In this document: positions 11,100 to 21,135 of the stretch, one piece after another
Layout: each line of letters starts with the position of its first letter
Numbering within the stretch: position 1 is the first letter of the stretch
Origin: Acanthosepion pharaonis
Taxonomy: Eukaryota; Mollusca; Cephalopoda; Sepiida; Sepiidae
Length of the DNA stretch: 64,000 bases
Assembly (NCBI GenBank): GCA_903632075.3
Contig: CAHIKZ030002629.1
Coordinates: 135,001-199,000, forward strand
Reading direction: 5' to 3'
Program-made: the position numbers and the translations under genes
The notes under the pieces: generated by a model
Databases searched by the model: none
Told to the model about the DNA's origin: nothing
The model's input: the letters and a program-made list of their open reading frames with translations, nothing else

Positions 11100-11281
11100 C
11101 AATATCCAATTTTAGCAGGGTGCTGAAAGTCTTGCTTTTTTGTTCATTTTTGTATCGTACTTTAGTTCTCATACGCATTAAAATCCGAAAATAACGGCAA
11201 AATAAACAGGAAAATAAAGTAGTGAGAAGAGAGATGAAAAAAAATAATGTCTGAATTTCTATCGTTATTTACACTATTCTT
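11100..11281 (-). repeat. right arm of long inverted repeat
   Basis: Reverse complement of 9835-10013 with scattered differences. The pair could be terminal inverted repeats of a decayed DNA transposon or an inverted segmental copy. No transposase frame lies between them. Confidence 0.8.
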
Positions 11282-11639
11282 CTGCAACACATATGATGCA
11301 CCTATGACCATAATAGACTTTTCAAAAGTAAAAAAAACTTTTGAAGGATAATAACCAAAAATAAAGATCAAATTCAATACATTCAAGAATAGTCACAAAA
11401 TGCTTATATTCTGTCATCAGATTTCAGGTGTACCTATCAAGACTGACTAACTGTAACTTAGTTCCAAATAAAACTGTCTTAGATTGAATTCATTTCAATG
11501 GGCCTGAAAGATAAGTGAAGTTGTAATTTGATAATTACAAATCAGTCGGTCAATATTTCTCTTTTCTGTTGACACTTGAAATAGTTAACATTCTCCACTT
11601 CGATCAGTCAGCAGTCGGTAACTTGATGTCACTCTTGTT

Positions 11640-12110
11640 CTTCTTAATTGATCCAAAGTATTCTTGAATGATTCATTGCCAGTTTTCTGTTGTTATCGCA
11701 CTTTGTTTTCCATTAGAAATCTGCAAAGTGGTAGTTGGAATGCGAGCCAAACAGGTTCAAGCCTTGCTGCTTGGCCAAGCCATTTTATCTGACATTTGCA
11801 AATTTATTTCAGAGTAGGACATAGTGGCTTGTTTCTTAGCTTTGATATAGTTACAAAATTGTTCTAGTATTTTCCTAAGGCATTTCTTTACTTGGTTGGA
11901 TGTCTGGTGGCATATATCACTTCCATAGAGCAAGGTGCTGAGTATATTGGAATTATAAAATTGGTTTTCAGTGAGAATTCCTTACATTAATTACTCACAT
12001 GTTTTATAATTCTAAATCATTCTAAATCTGCTTTGTAAATGCCTGAAGTTTTTAAATAAAATGTTATTCTGCTCATTTGCATCTAAGATAATGACACTGT
12101 TCTATCCAGC
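11640..12110 (-). pseudogene. possible LINE ORF remnant
   Basis: The minus strand reads LSTLLYGSDICHQTSNQ, then VKKCLRKILEQF, in a frame with few stops. The LLYGSD-C-T pattern is reminiscent of the region after the reverse transcriptase thumb in LINEs. There is no catalytic motif. It could be chance, since the rest is not alignable by eye. Confidence 0.35.
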
Positions 12111-12700
12111 ATCCATAAAATATCTGTGTGTGGACTGAGTAGCCATGGTCAAATGCAAAGTAAATAACGGAACTGTCCAACAAACAGAATTGACAAAGTT
12201 TGCATTAAGCAATAACAAGATAAAGAAAAGAAAGGAACAAGGCAAAAAGAATATAAAGCAAGCAAACAATATATACAAAAAGAATATAAAGCAAGCAAAC
12301 AATATATGCAAGACAAATCAACAGTAATATGGCAAAATGTTCACAGACTAAGAATTGACATTGACAAACAAAAGCATGTTCAGACAAGTGGTCGGACTTC
12401 AAGACAAAACAGATCAGGACTGAGTCATATGAAACCAGCCTATTTTATTGGCTAGAAAAAAATCCTAGGATGCCTTTGTGTGTTTTTGCCATTAAAAGGT
12501 AGGAGCAAGTGTTTTGCAGTCATTCCCAGCAAAGATTGAAATTAACTCTGTACCCAAAGACCTGGCTCTTCTAAGCTGGAATCAATTACACTTTTTGACC
12601 AAGAAACTGTATAATAAATATTAAGTAGGTAAGAATTGGTAAAAGTAAAGAAGTGTGGGATGAAGAAATATAATGTAAAGGAGGAACTGTATGAAGTAAG
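12111..12700. other. no gene; small tandem duplication
   Basis: A 31-base duplication of AAAAGAATATAAAGCAAGC followed by AAACAATATA lies at about 12245-12310. The rest is plain AT-rich sequence. Confidence 0.5.
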
Positions 12701-12707
12701 AAAATGA

Positions 12708-12721
12708 AATTATATATATAT

Positions 12722-12775
<54 letters not shown>

Positions 12776-12776
12776 A
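12708..12776 (+). repeat. (TA)n(CA)n microsatellite
   Basis: Short TA run followed by about 25 CA units. Confidence 0.95.
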
Positions 12777-12896
12777 CACTGAGGGAAACAAATATTCGTA
12801 CACGTAAAATTTTTTAATTTACTCTATCTTCACCTAATGAATAAACATATTTTTCATATAATTAAATGTATGCAAATGCATAATAACTAAATATGC

Positions 12897-13128
12897 ATAG
12901 AAAAAATTTGATTTAATAGAAATAAATCTAATTTATCCATTTTAATGAATGAAAATAGAAAAAATTTGATTTAATAGAAATAAATCTAATTTATCCATTT
13001 TAATGAATGAAAATAGAAAAAATTTGATTTAATAGAAATAAATCTAATTTATCCATTTTAATGAATGAAAATAGAAAAAATTTGATTTAATAGAAATAAA
13101 TCTAATTTATCCATTTTAATGGATGAAA
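12897..13128 (+). repeat. 58-bp tandem repeat, 4 copies
   Basis: Four almost identical units with anchors (TTTGATTTAATAG) at 12906, 12964, 13022 and 13080, exactly 58 bp apart. The high identity indicates recent expansion or homogenisation. Confidence 0.95.
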
Positions 13129-13198
13129 ATTATTCATACAATGAAAATTTCAGATTTTAAAACTTTAAATTGCTTGAATACTCTAGAATGTTCCAGTA

Positions 13199-13480
13199 AT
13201 GTTATCAGTAGTTATTTTTAGCTTGCTAACTGATTCCCTGTCTTTCAGTAGTGTATTCTCTTTTATAATAAATCTCTTTCTTTCATCTACACCTGTGTTA
13301 CTGTTCCTTTCATTCGAGTACCACCTTTGTCTGTTTGTAACCTTCTTTAAGGATACAACAATAATTTATCTAGACTTTTCAGTTAACCTGATGAATATTT
13401 ATGAGCCTCTCTTAATACTTGAAATACTTGTTGAAAAATAAAATCCTTACATTTGCCTTGATAAAGTCCCTCACAGGAGG
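13199..13480 (+). repeat. PLE-terminus-like dispersed sequence
   Basis: Shares TTTTCAGTTAACCTGATGAA, ATACTTGTTGAAAAATAAAA-TCC and CTTGATAAAGTCCCTCACAG with 62325-62480. The end is similar to the stem II plus GAAA region of the hammerhead-like motifs elsewhere in the window. The assignment to Penelope-like termini is inferred from that resemblance. Confidence 0.45.
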
Positions 13481-13628
13481 AGAAGGACAACTCTGAATTC
13501 AAAACCTGTGGAGGGTTGTTTGGGGAACTTGTGACACATAGTATACCAAGTCTGTATTCAAAACTCTGTTGTTTCCTAGGAACTGAGCTTTTTGACCCTT
13601 ATATATTGAATGTGACAGGAGAGTCCAC

Positions 13629-13629
13629 C

Positions 13630-13691
<62 letters not shown>

Positions 13692-13881
13692 AGGTAAGAC
13701 AATAGGAAAACTCTATTATTAGCCAATGTGTTTCATCCAATGTGGACTTTTTCAAGCAAAACTGAAATGGGTTTATTAAAAGTCCACATTGGATGAAACG
13801 TGTTGGCTAATAATACAGTTCTCCTATTGTCTTTTACCTTTATAAATATTGTCTTTTTCTACAGGTTAACTCTGAGAAATT

Positions 13882-13912
<31 letters not shown>
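13629..13912. repeat. TA-flanked foldback with hammerhead-like arms
   Basis: (TA)n at 13633-13679, arm 13691-13752, loop of about 24 bases, inverted arm 13777-13840, then (TA)n at about 13886-13912. Each arm contains AGTCCACATTGGATGAAAC, i.e. a possible stem-loop followed by GAAAC. It belongs to the recurring TA-palindrome-TA architecture. Confidence 0.8.
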
Positions 13913-13916
<4 letters not shown>

Positions 13917-14204
13917 AAGAAAAAAGTACTGAACTGTAAGTTAGGACAAGTAAATCAGATTTCTGCTTCTGACTTGAGTGAAAAGTCAGAGAAAGTATTT
14001 TAATGAATATGGCATTGACAGGAGGATGTTTAAGTCACTTAGATGAACCAGAATTTGTCATGACTCAGATCCAATTTAATTTATTATAATAAAATATTTT
14101 AATAAAATAAATTTTAATTATTCATATAATTTTCTGCTCATAAAATAAAAAAAGATTATTTATTAATATAAATTAAATGAATGATAATTATTTTTGCCAG
14201 ATGC

Positions 14205-14490
14205 AATTTTTCCCCTTCCCCGTTATGACTTTTTGCCACTTTATGTATTTTCCCCCACCTTATTTGTGTTCGCCCAACTTATGACTTGTGTATTCCCCAC
14301 CTCACTTTACCACGTCTTGTAAACCCCCTACTTTGTGACTTGTCTTTCACTTACTTCATGATTTGTGTTCCTCCACCTTATGACTTGTGTTTTTCTCCCT
14401 GCATTATGACTTGTGTCCCTCACCTACCTCATGATTTATGTTCCCTCTCTACCTTATGACTTGTGTTTTTCTCCCTTTTTTATAAGGCTT
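14205..14490 (+). repeat. degenerate tandem repeat, ~27-34 bp unit
   Basis: About nine imperfect copies of CCACCTTATGACTTGTGTTT with C-rich spacers. GC content and pyrimidine bias differ from the flanks. Confidence 0.8.
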
Positions 14491-14615
14491 ATCTATCCTA
14501 AAAAAGTATACCTAATAACATTTTCTTTTCATGTCAATATCACCAGCTTAAATAGAAACAAACAACTATTAGTATGATTTATTTATCTTATATCTTAGAA
14601 TGATCGGGGCTTTAA

Positions 14616-14867
14616 GTGACAAAATCTAAAGAAGACCAGAGAATGGGTTGGCTGATATACGGTGATCAAGACAAAAAGGAGGTACATCTGGTTTCAAATG
14701 TTGGCTCGAAATTGAATTTATGGAAACAGGTTCAGCATGACATATTTGATTGTAAACATGGCGACGACGGTGGCAGCAGCAGCAACTTGCTGCTAAATTT
14801 AACCAACAGAGTTATTCTTGGCATTTCATTTTTTTTACCCATTTCCTTTGAGAAGAGAGAGAGATAA
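14616..14867 (+). CDS. unrecognised small open frame, doubtful
   Basis: An 83-codon frame begins MTKSKEDQRMGWLIYGDQDK and includes GDDGGSSSN. No family is recognised. A different frame within it starts ATGGCGACGACGGTGGCAGC in a good animal initiation context but stops after 12 codons. This island is richer in CG and GCA than its surroundings, so a degraded 5' exon or a trinucleotide repeat are both possible. I do not consider it a confirmed gene. Confidence 0.15.
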   Translation: MTKSKEDQRMGWLIYGDQDKKEVHLVSNVGSKLNLWKQVQHDIFDCKHGDDGGSSSNLLLNLTNRVILGISFFLPISFEKRER

Positions 14868-15260
14868 AGAGAATACAGGCTCCCAAAATATGTGCGTGTG
14901 TTCACAGGTACAGAGTGAAAATATAAGGCTAGCCATTGTATATATCTGGATATATCAGACATGCACAGTAACATTTCAACCTGACCCTCTCCAGTCACTT
15001 TATCTTAATGCTCAGCTGACTAAGCTATCAATATTCTTTCCCTGTTGCCCTACCAGACATAGCAACCTCACTTCCATATCTCTTCTCTACCCATAACCTT
15101 CTTGATCCATTGCTGATTATTCCCTGTTCATGAGAATACTGTACAGCACTACCAGAAGGTGATGTAGTTAAATTCTGTTGTTACCACTGAGAAATATTGT
15201 ATCCTGGATACATCTTGTAGTTGCTGCTTTTGTAACTCCTTGCTAAAACCATTTCAAGTC
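14868..15260. other. no recognised feature
   Basis: Pyrimidine-rich on the plus strand around 14980-15100, with no repeat match in the window and no credible exon boundaries. Confidence 0.4.
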
Positions 15261-15264
15261 TCTA

Positions 15265-15537
15265 AGAGGATTTAATATTACTTTAAGAAATAGGATATAT
15301 AGACATCTTGTGTCTAAAACTCATCCTTTTTTATACCTATTTTGGATTGGTGAAGAGGTGCTGGTACAAGTTGAGGACTGTGGGCCATATTAGAATATAA
15401 TATGGAAACATGTAAACTATTCAGAGAATTAGCTGCTCTTAGTAATGAAAGCACCAAAACAAGCCTGTGGCATGAGAGAAATGAGGGAACAAACAAATGT
15501 TATTTCAATAACTATTTTCTTGAAACAAAGAAGATTG
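15265..15537 (+). repeat. repeat family H, copy 1 (uninterrupted)
   Basis: Contains GGTGCTGGTACAAGTTGAGG and ACATGTAAACTATTCAGAGA followed by GAAAGCACCAAAACAAGCCT. A second copy starts at about 15560 and is split by about 800 bases of SINE sequence before resuming at 16499. The family is not recognised. Confidence 0.75.
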
Positions 15538-15559
15538 TATCAATTTTCTGAGAACAATT

Positions 15560-15682
15560 AATATTACTTAGGTTATAAAATGGGATATATCTGCACTCTC
15601 CATTTTTTTATACCTCTTTCAAATTGGTGAATATGTGCTGGTACAAGTTAAGTACCATGGCCTGTGTTAGAATGTAACCAGG
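15560..15682 (+). repeat. repeat family H, copy 2, left part
   Basis: GTGCTGGTACAAGTTAAGTA and the surrounding bases align with 15340-15400 of copy 1, then the match stops at the inserted SINE stack. Confidence 0.7.
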
Positions 15683-15689
15683 ATTGATT

Positions 15690-15952
15690 GATTTATTTTT
15701 TATCACTTCTCAACCTTTTGCAGGTTATTTAAAGCCAGAAAATATTTTTGTGATTGTAAGAATTTTTTGGAGATAATAATGATTTACTGATATAAGTTCT
15801 ACTAATTAACTCATAGTTGGGGGAGAAATGAGGTGGATTTATGCATTTGCCAAGGGTATTTGCATGTAAATGAATATAGCGAACGTGACTGGAATTGGAA
15901 TTCAGCTTTCCAATTTTCAATTCCAAGTCATTATCTAGCTGCAAGTCCTGGT
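15690..15952 (-). mobile_element. composite 5S-tRNA SINE, 3' part (tRNA module and body)
   Basis: On the minus strand this reads AATGACTTGGAATTG, then TTCCAATTCCAGT, GGCAAATGCATAAATCCACC, and a tail TCTGGCTTTAAATAACCTGC. Its 5S head is at 16368-16490, separated by a family B insertion. Together they reproduce the order at 588 and 28.8 kb. Confidence 0.75.
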
Positions 15953-16367
15953 TATGATGACAAATGACATCTAGCAGTAAGGCCTCTGATCAAGAGATTG
16001 AAGGTTTTGAGGAACGTGGAAGCACCTCTCTCTGTTGTTCTCATGTTCACCCAGACCTGGGGTGGCACCACCTCCTAGGGCAAATAGTTAACCCCCAAAC
16101 AAAAACAATACACTATGAAAGCATAAAAATACATTTTTATAGTAAAATTACCAATAAAATCCGTTTATAGTGGAATTACCAGCAATACATATTTAAAACA
16201 AAATGACCAACAATACAGTTTATCTGTAATTGAAGGCATACAATTGCATTCAAAATATATTTAGTTGAAGCCATAAAATTGTGTTCAAAATATTTAGATT
16301 TTGGCATTAACTAACTCATAGAGGTGTTGATATGCCACTAAACAAAATCAACTAACACCAGCAGCAC
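15940..16367 (+). mobile_element. family B, near full length, nested in a SINE
   Basis: From the head (GGTTATGATGACAAATGAC, AAGGCCTCTGATCAAGAG) through GACCTGGGGTGGCACCACC to ACCAGCAATACAT units and the tail GGCATTAACTAACTCATAGA-GGTGTTGATATG. This is the best ordered copy and defines the element's orientation. It interrupts the composite SINE between its 5S and tRNA modules. Confidence 0.8.
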
Positions 16368-16490
16368 ATCCAATATTACAGCATCCAGTGTTCCCAAGTG
16401 GGTACCCATCTAGGTACTGACCAAGCTTGACATTGCTTAACTCCAGGGATAATAACTGGTGTTTCTACATGATATGGCCATAGCCCTGAA
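16368..16490 (-). mobile_element. 5S rRNA-derived SINE head
   Basis: On the minus strand it reads GGCCATATCATGTAGAAAC, TTAAGCAATGTCAAGCTTGG, TACCTAGATGGGTACCC, then GGGAACACTGGATGCTGTA and TTGGATGTGC. These are the 5S box A, intermediate element and box C regions with substitutions. The continuation into GGATGTGC is the SINE linker, so this is not a 5S gene. Confidence 0.8.
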
Positions 16491-16498
16491 AGTAAAAC

Positions 16499-16640
16499 AG
16501 AAACATGTAAACTATTCAGAGAACTGTTCTCAGTAATGAAAGCACCCAAACAAGCCTGTGGAGTGATAGTAATGAGGAAGAAACAAATTAAGTTATTTCA
16601 ATAACAAACTACTTTCTTGAAGCAAAAAATTTTTTTGCTG
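16499..16640 (+). repeat. repeat family H, copy 2, right part
   Basis: Resumes the match to copy 1 at ACATGTAAACTATTCAGAGA and runs through CACCCAAACAAGCCTGTGG to the ACTACTTTCTTGAAGCAA end. Confidence 0.7.
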
Positions 16641-16740
16641 ACAGATGGAAACAATTTTCCTTTTTAAAACAAACTTTATTTTTGCTCTACCATTCAGAAA
16701 TATGTGATGATATTTTCAAGATCATCTTCATGTTTTTTGC

Positions 16741-17211
16741 CTCACGTTGCTGATCTCATATAAATTTAGTACATGAAATTAACATGTTGACTGCCCCCAG
16801 CTCACCCTCAACATGCTGATCTCATATAAATTTAGTACATGAAATTAACATGTTGACTGCCCCAGCTCACCCTCAACATGCTGATCTCATATAAATTTAG
16901 TACATGAAATTAACATGTTGACTGCCCCCAGCTCACCCTCAACATGCTGATCTCATATAAATTTAGTACATGAAATTAACATGTTGACTGCCCCCAGCTC
17001 ACCCTCAACATGCTGATCTCATATAAATTTAGTACATGAAATTAACATGTTGACTGCCCCCAGCTCACCCTCAACATGCTGATCTCATATAAATTTAGTA
17101 CATGAAATTAACATGTTGACTGCCCCCAGCTCACCCTCAACATGCTGATCTCATATAAATTTAGTACATGAAATTAACATGTTGACTGCCCCCAGCTCAC
17201 CCTCAACATGT
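16741..17211 (+). repeat. 66-bp satellite, 7 copies
   Basis: Seven near-identical units with TGCTGATCTCATATAAATTT at 16748, 16814, 16879, 16945, 17011, 17077 and 17143. One unit lacks a C. The last copy runs into unique sequence at TGTTCAGACACTC. Confidence 0.97.
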
Positions 17212-17595
17212 TCAGACACTCTCCTACAGGGTTACTCAGTTGGCAATGATATGCCATTGAGTAGGCTTGTGTAGTGTTATTGTTGCATTTAAAATGAGTA
17301 TGAGTAGATCAGCAAAGTTTGGAGGCAAAAGCTTGTATCAATCAGGTTTGAAAATCTGCTTAGTCTAGATTTGGCTCCCTGTAATATCTGGCTATTGTGA
17401 TTGGAGGAAAAAGATTACAGACTGTAGGAGAATGTGATAAGGTAACTGATGGCAATCCTGACAGAGGACTTTGCTGTTTTGGAAAATAGATGCTGAAATA
17501 GGTGTGTAAGTTGCTAATGGTAAAGGTATTTTTTTTTAATTGAATTCACCCCAAGCAAGTCACTAATATTAAAAAAACAGAAACATTACTTATTA
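17212..17595. other. no recognised feature
   Basis: Somewhat less AT-rich sequence after the satellite. No coding or repeat signal. Confidence 0.45.
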
Positions 17596-17599
17596 CTAT

Positions 17600-17722
17600 A
17601 TTTTATAGCTAAATGACCAACAATACATTTCATCTATAGCAGAAGCCATAAGATTATGTTCAATATTTAGTTTTTGGCATTAAATGATCCATAGAAGTTG
17701 ATATGCCATGAAACAATCAACA
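17600..17722 (+). mobile_element. family B tail
   Basis: ATGACCAACAATACATTTCA, then TTTTGGCATTAAATGATCC and GTTGATATGCCATGAAACAA. 5'-truncated copy. Confidence 0.7.
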
Positions 17723-17940
17723 GACACTTTACTAAGGAGTGAGAACAAAAAAGAGCAATCAGAAGATTTGAAGATTAAAGTTGGCTGGGAAGCATGGAAC
17801 CAGAAGAGTGTTTCACAAGTGATAAGTGCAAGAAAAGAAACTGTTAGCATAGAACTTACAGATACCTCTAGCCAGTTCACCTGTAAATTGATGAGACCAC
17901 ATCACCAGTCTAGTACTGTGCTTAAATTCAAAAAGTTTAG
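17715..17940 (-). pseudogene. LINE C-terminal tail (Jockey/CR1-type)
   Basis: The minus strand carries FFSCTYHLWNTLLVPCFPAN followed by FNLQIF, the same conserved tail as at 1.4 and 37.5 kb. Only this end survives. Confidence 0.65.
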
Positions 17941-18325
17941 GCACCATAGTAAAGAGCGATATTTATTCTGTTTAATACAGAGATTTGGCACGGGGCCGAA
18001 GGGGGGATTGGGGAAAGGACGGTCTTCTTCTGTCTTAACTATAACTTAGCTAGCCACAAACCCTGACCCAATCACACAAACAATATTCCTTACACCAAAA
18101 CAACACATTCATATGTACCTTTCTTACTACAATCACTATAATACCTCTTTGTCTCTATGAAAATACTAACTAGTCCCCATATTTACAATTCATTGTCTGT
18201 TGGGGGAGAGGAATAAAACAACAATAGTAAAGAGCTCATCCGAGCAATTACCATGAAAGTATTTATAGAAAAGACACAGGGAGGCAACTTTACGGTGGTG
18301 GGAAAGTGACTGAAGCTGAAACCAG
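17941..18325. other. no recognised gene
   Basis: Contains a G-rich patch near 17990-18025. Otherwise featureless; the frame across it joins unrelated sequence to the antisense of the LINE tail. Confidence 0.4.
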
Positions 18326-18329
18326 GACC

Positions 18330-18744
18330 ACCTGTTTCCTTATAAGGAAATATTTAGCATTCATTGACCGAGTAGCCAGTGCTACTTTTGGTTGACATTT
18401 ATAAAATCTTTCTATGAAAAGAATTTTTCAGGAGTATAACTTAAGTCCAATAAGTGTTATTGCTTTTTCCAGTATTGTTGGGGACTTTCACCTTTACCTT
18501 TGACCTTGAGGGTTTTCCTTCCTAATCTTTTGTTTGAAGTTATGTAGAACATTAACATTTTGGTTATGCCATTATTTCCATTTCAAGTTATTTGTGATAT
18601 CCATTTTAAGTGTTGCTGCTGTTGAAATTCCTCAAGTGATGTGGTTTCTGCTATTTGTTTTGGATTCTGTAGGTATGAAGAAGGATGGTCCTTGCTAAAA
18701 CTTACAGGCTCTACTCATTTAAAGCCACCTTTAAATATTAACCT
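18330..18744 (+). repeat. repeat family E, copy 2, left part
   Basis: TTATAAGGAAATATTTAGCA, CATTGACCGAGTAGCCAGTG and CTTAAGTCCAATAAG match 5700 onward. The match breaks at about 18745 where two SINEs are inserted and resumes at 19318. Confidence 0.75.
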
Positions 18745-18749
18745 TAGCA

Positions 18750-19020
18750 TACAGTTATGTACTATACACGATACATGACTGACGAGGCAGATTTTTCCCC
18801 GCAGTAGGTTGCCTTTTCTTTCTGTGGTAGGCCACTTGCCATCCAAGGCTATAGAACCCGGTCTGTTCTGCTATTTACCCATAGCTGGGGGGAGAAGAAG
18901 AGGATTCATACTTTTCCCAAGGATATTAGTACATAAGTGAATGTAATGGAGAGACTGGAATTCAAACTCAGCTCTCCGATTCCTCAATCCAAGCCGCTAT
19001 ACATTACTTCACTGTACCTC
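18750..19020 (-). mobile_element. tRNA-Arg-like SINE
   Basis: Minus-strand copy with the CAGGTCTGTTCTGC-type segment, CAGCTATGGGTAAATAGCAG and a tRNA-like head near 18960-19015 (antisense of CTGAGTTTGAATTCCAGTC). It is head to head with the next SINE and lies within repeat E. Confidence 0.75.
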
Positions 19021-19317
19021 CCCTTACTCCACCGTGCATCCCCACATAAGCATACACTTACATGCAAATACCCTTGGGAAAGGTATGACTCCATCTCCTC
19101 TTAACCCCTATCCCCACCTGAGCTATGTGTAAATAACAGTAGAGGCCGTGTCATACAGCCTTGGGTAGCAACCTGTCTAGAAAAATGACAACTCTGATTT
19201 CAAAACCTGAGTGGTCAGTGACTAAACTAGTTCCCCCCCCCCCACCAGAGCAGGGTCTGGTGGGAAGGGTAAATGGAACCCTAGCAGCACAAAAAAAAGA
19301 GAAAGCAGTTATATAGA
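19021..19317 (+). mobile_element. SINE body, plus strand
   Basis: CATGCAAATACCCTTGGGAA, AGGTATGACTCC, AGCTATGTGTAAATAACAG, then AACTCTGATTTCAAAACCTG and CCAGAGCAGGGTCTGGTG. The 3' body is the variant also found at 23.0-23.25 kb. Confidence 0.7.
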
Positions 19318-19565
19318 ACTGACATACTTCCAAGTGGATTTGGTGCCATGCATCATACTCAAAGAAGGGTCATGATCTGACAAGGTTATTTAAGAAAATG
19401 ATGAGTTTTTAAGTCAATGTTTCATTTTTATAGCAACTTGAGACATTGGCTGACACTAACCCTAGCACAGCCTATTTTATGTTCAATTTCCTTATCTCCT
19501 ATATTAAATTTGTTATGATTGATTCATATACCAAAGTAGTTGAATTCTTTATTATTTACAAATTT
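19318..19565 (+). repeat. repeat family E, copy 2, right part
   Basis: TTTGGTGCCATGCATCATAC, CCTAGCACAGCCTATTTTATG and TTCAATTTCCTTATCTCCTA continue the match to 6110-6290. Confidence 0.75.
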
Positions 19566-19784
19566 CATATCCAGAATTTTGATGATTTATTCTGGTTATG
19601 TATCATTATTTTCAAATTCCAGAACATAGTTTTTGAGTTCGATTTCTTGGAAAACTTGGTAGTGGATGTTGAATTTTTTGTTCTAGACTTTAATGTATAC
19701 TAATGCCTAAGGTAAGCTATGTTTTTTTTTCATTAAATTTTAAAGACTGGCTGTTTTCAACTATTTTTCTTGGTGTTTATCATA

Positions 19785-20280
19785 GTTGTTTAGTTGATTG
19801 TTTAGCGACATATCAACCTCTATGGGTCATTTAATACCAAAAACTAAATATTGAACATAATCTTATGGCTTCAACTATAGATAAAATGTACTGTTGGTCA
19901 TTTAGTTGTAAAATATATGGTTGATAATTCCACTATAAAATGTATTGCTGGTTAGCTTTAAAAATGTGTTGCTTGTAATTTTGCTATAAATAAGTATTGT
20001 TGGTAAATTTTTATATAAAAATGTATTGCTGGTATTTTTATACTTTCATAAATTTTTATTTTTGTTTGTCAAAATACTATAGAAGTGTAGAAATACATTT
20101 TTATAGTGAAGGTGCCAGCAATACATTTTTGTCCTAAAAAAATTACCAGCAATATGATTTTGTTAGGAAATAAAAAATTATTATCAACAATACATTTTTG
20201 TAAAAGAAATTACTAATGTTCCTGAGAAAATTAAATTAAATGACTCATAAGGAGTTGATCTGCTGTTAAACAAACAAACA
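19785..20280. mobile_element. family B tails in opposed orientation
   Basis: Minus-strand tail at 19785-20050 (ACATATCAACCTCTATGGGT, ATGTATTGCTGG units) is followed by a plus-strand tail at about 20085-20280 (ACCAGCAATA units, AATGACTCATAAGGAGTTGA). Together they make an imperfect palindrome. Confidence 0.75.
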
Positions 20281-20790
20281 AATATATCTGAGTTGGTACT
20301 GCCCATTCCTTAAGGTCTGTTGTCGGAAAAGTTTGACTGAATAGCAGTAAGTAATCTTGATAAGATATTTTGATAGATAATCCATCACTTTTGGAGCAGG
20401 TGCCTTCATGTTGAAACAAGCCTGAAGCCATTACTGTGGTTATTTTCTTATTTTCATTTTTGAGGCTTTATTTTAATTTTTATTTATTTATTTACTTTCA
20501 AGTAATTATTGACTTGTTTACAAAAAGTTTGGTCTGCTATACATTTATTTTGTCTTCGAGTTTTATTTCTAATGAAAAAAAATTACAGCTTGACAATAAG
20601 AACATGAAAGTTTTTAGAGTACTTGCTGCTCTAAAAATACACAAGATCCATCTGACAACAATTTTATACATAAGGATCATGTCATTCAGTGGATTATTAG
20701 TAAGTTAATGCTTATATTAAGTCTGTTAGTGAAGAGAATTTGCCATTAATTACATTAATATTACTAATTCATTCATTGTATGATTATCCC
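20281..20790. other. no recognised feature
   Basis: T-rich plus strand and stop-dense. The 90-codon frame here is hydrophobic because of T-rich composition and matches no family. Confidence 0.45.
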
Positions 20791-20792
20791 TT

Positions 20793-20796
<4 letters not shown>

Positions 20797-20856
<60 letters not shown>

Positions 20857-21135
20857 GTGTATAAGTGTATGTGGATCCAGAGAACAGTATGGATGGAAGT
20901 TTAAAATCCGAATATTCCTATGCTGTTTTAATGTTGTTTCAATGTTGATGTCAGATGTTTCAGTCTATTTAGACCTTCTTCAGGGATAGTTATTAATTTT
21001 TAATTATGTTTTAATAACTGTTATTTTGAAGAAGGTCTACTAGACCGAAACGTCTGACGTCGACATTGAAACAACATTAAAACAGCATACTTGCATATTC
21101 AGATTTTTGTTTTTCCATATTTTTTCATATATATA

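Noticed and set aside
16741..17211. CRISPR array
   Set aside because: The 66-bp units are contiguous without distinct spacers, and the sequence is from an animal genome; it is a satellite.
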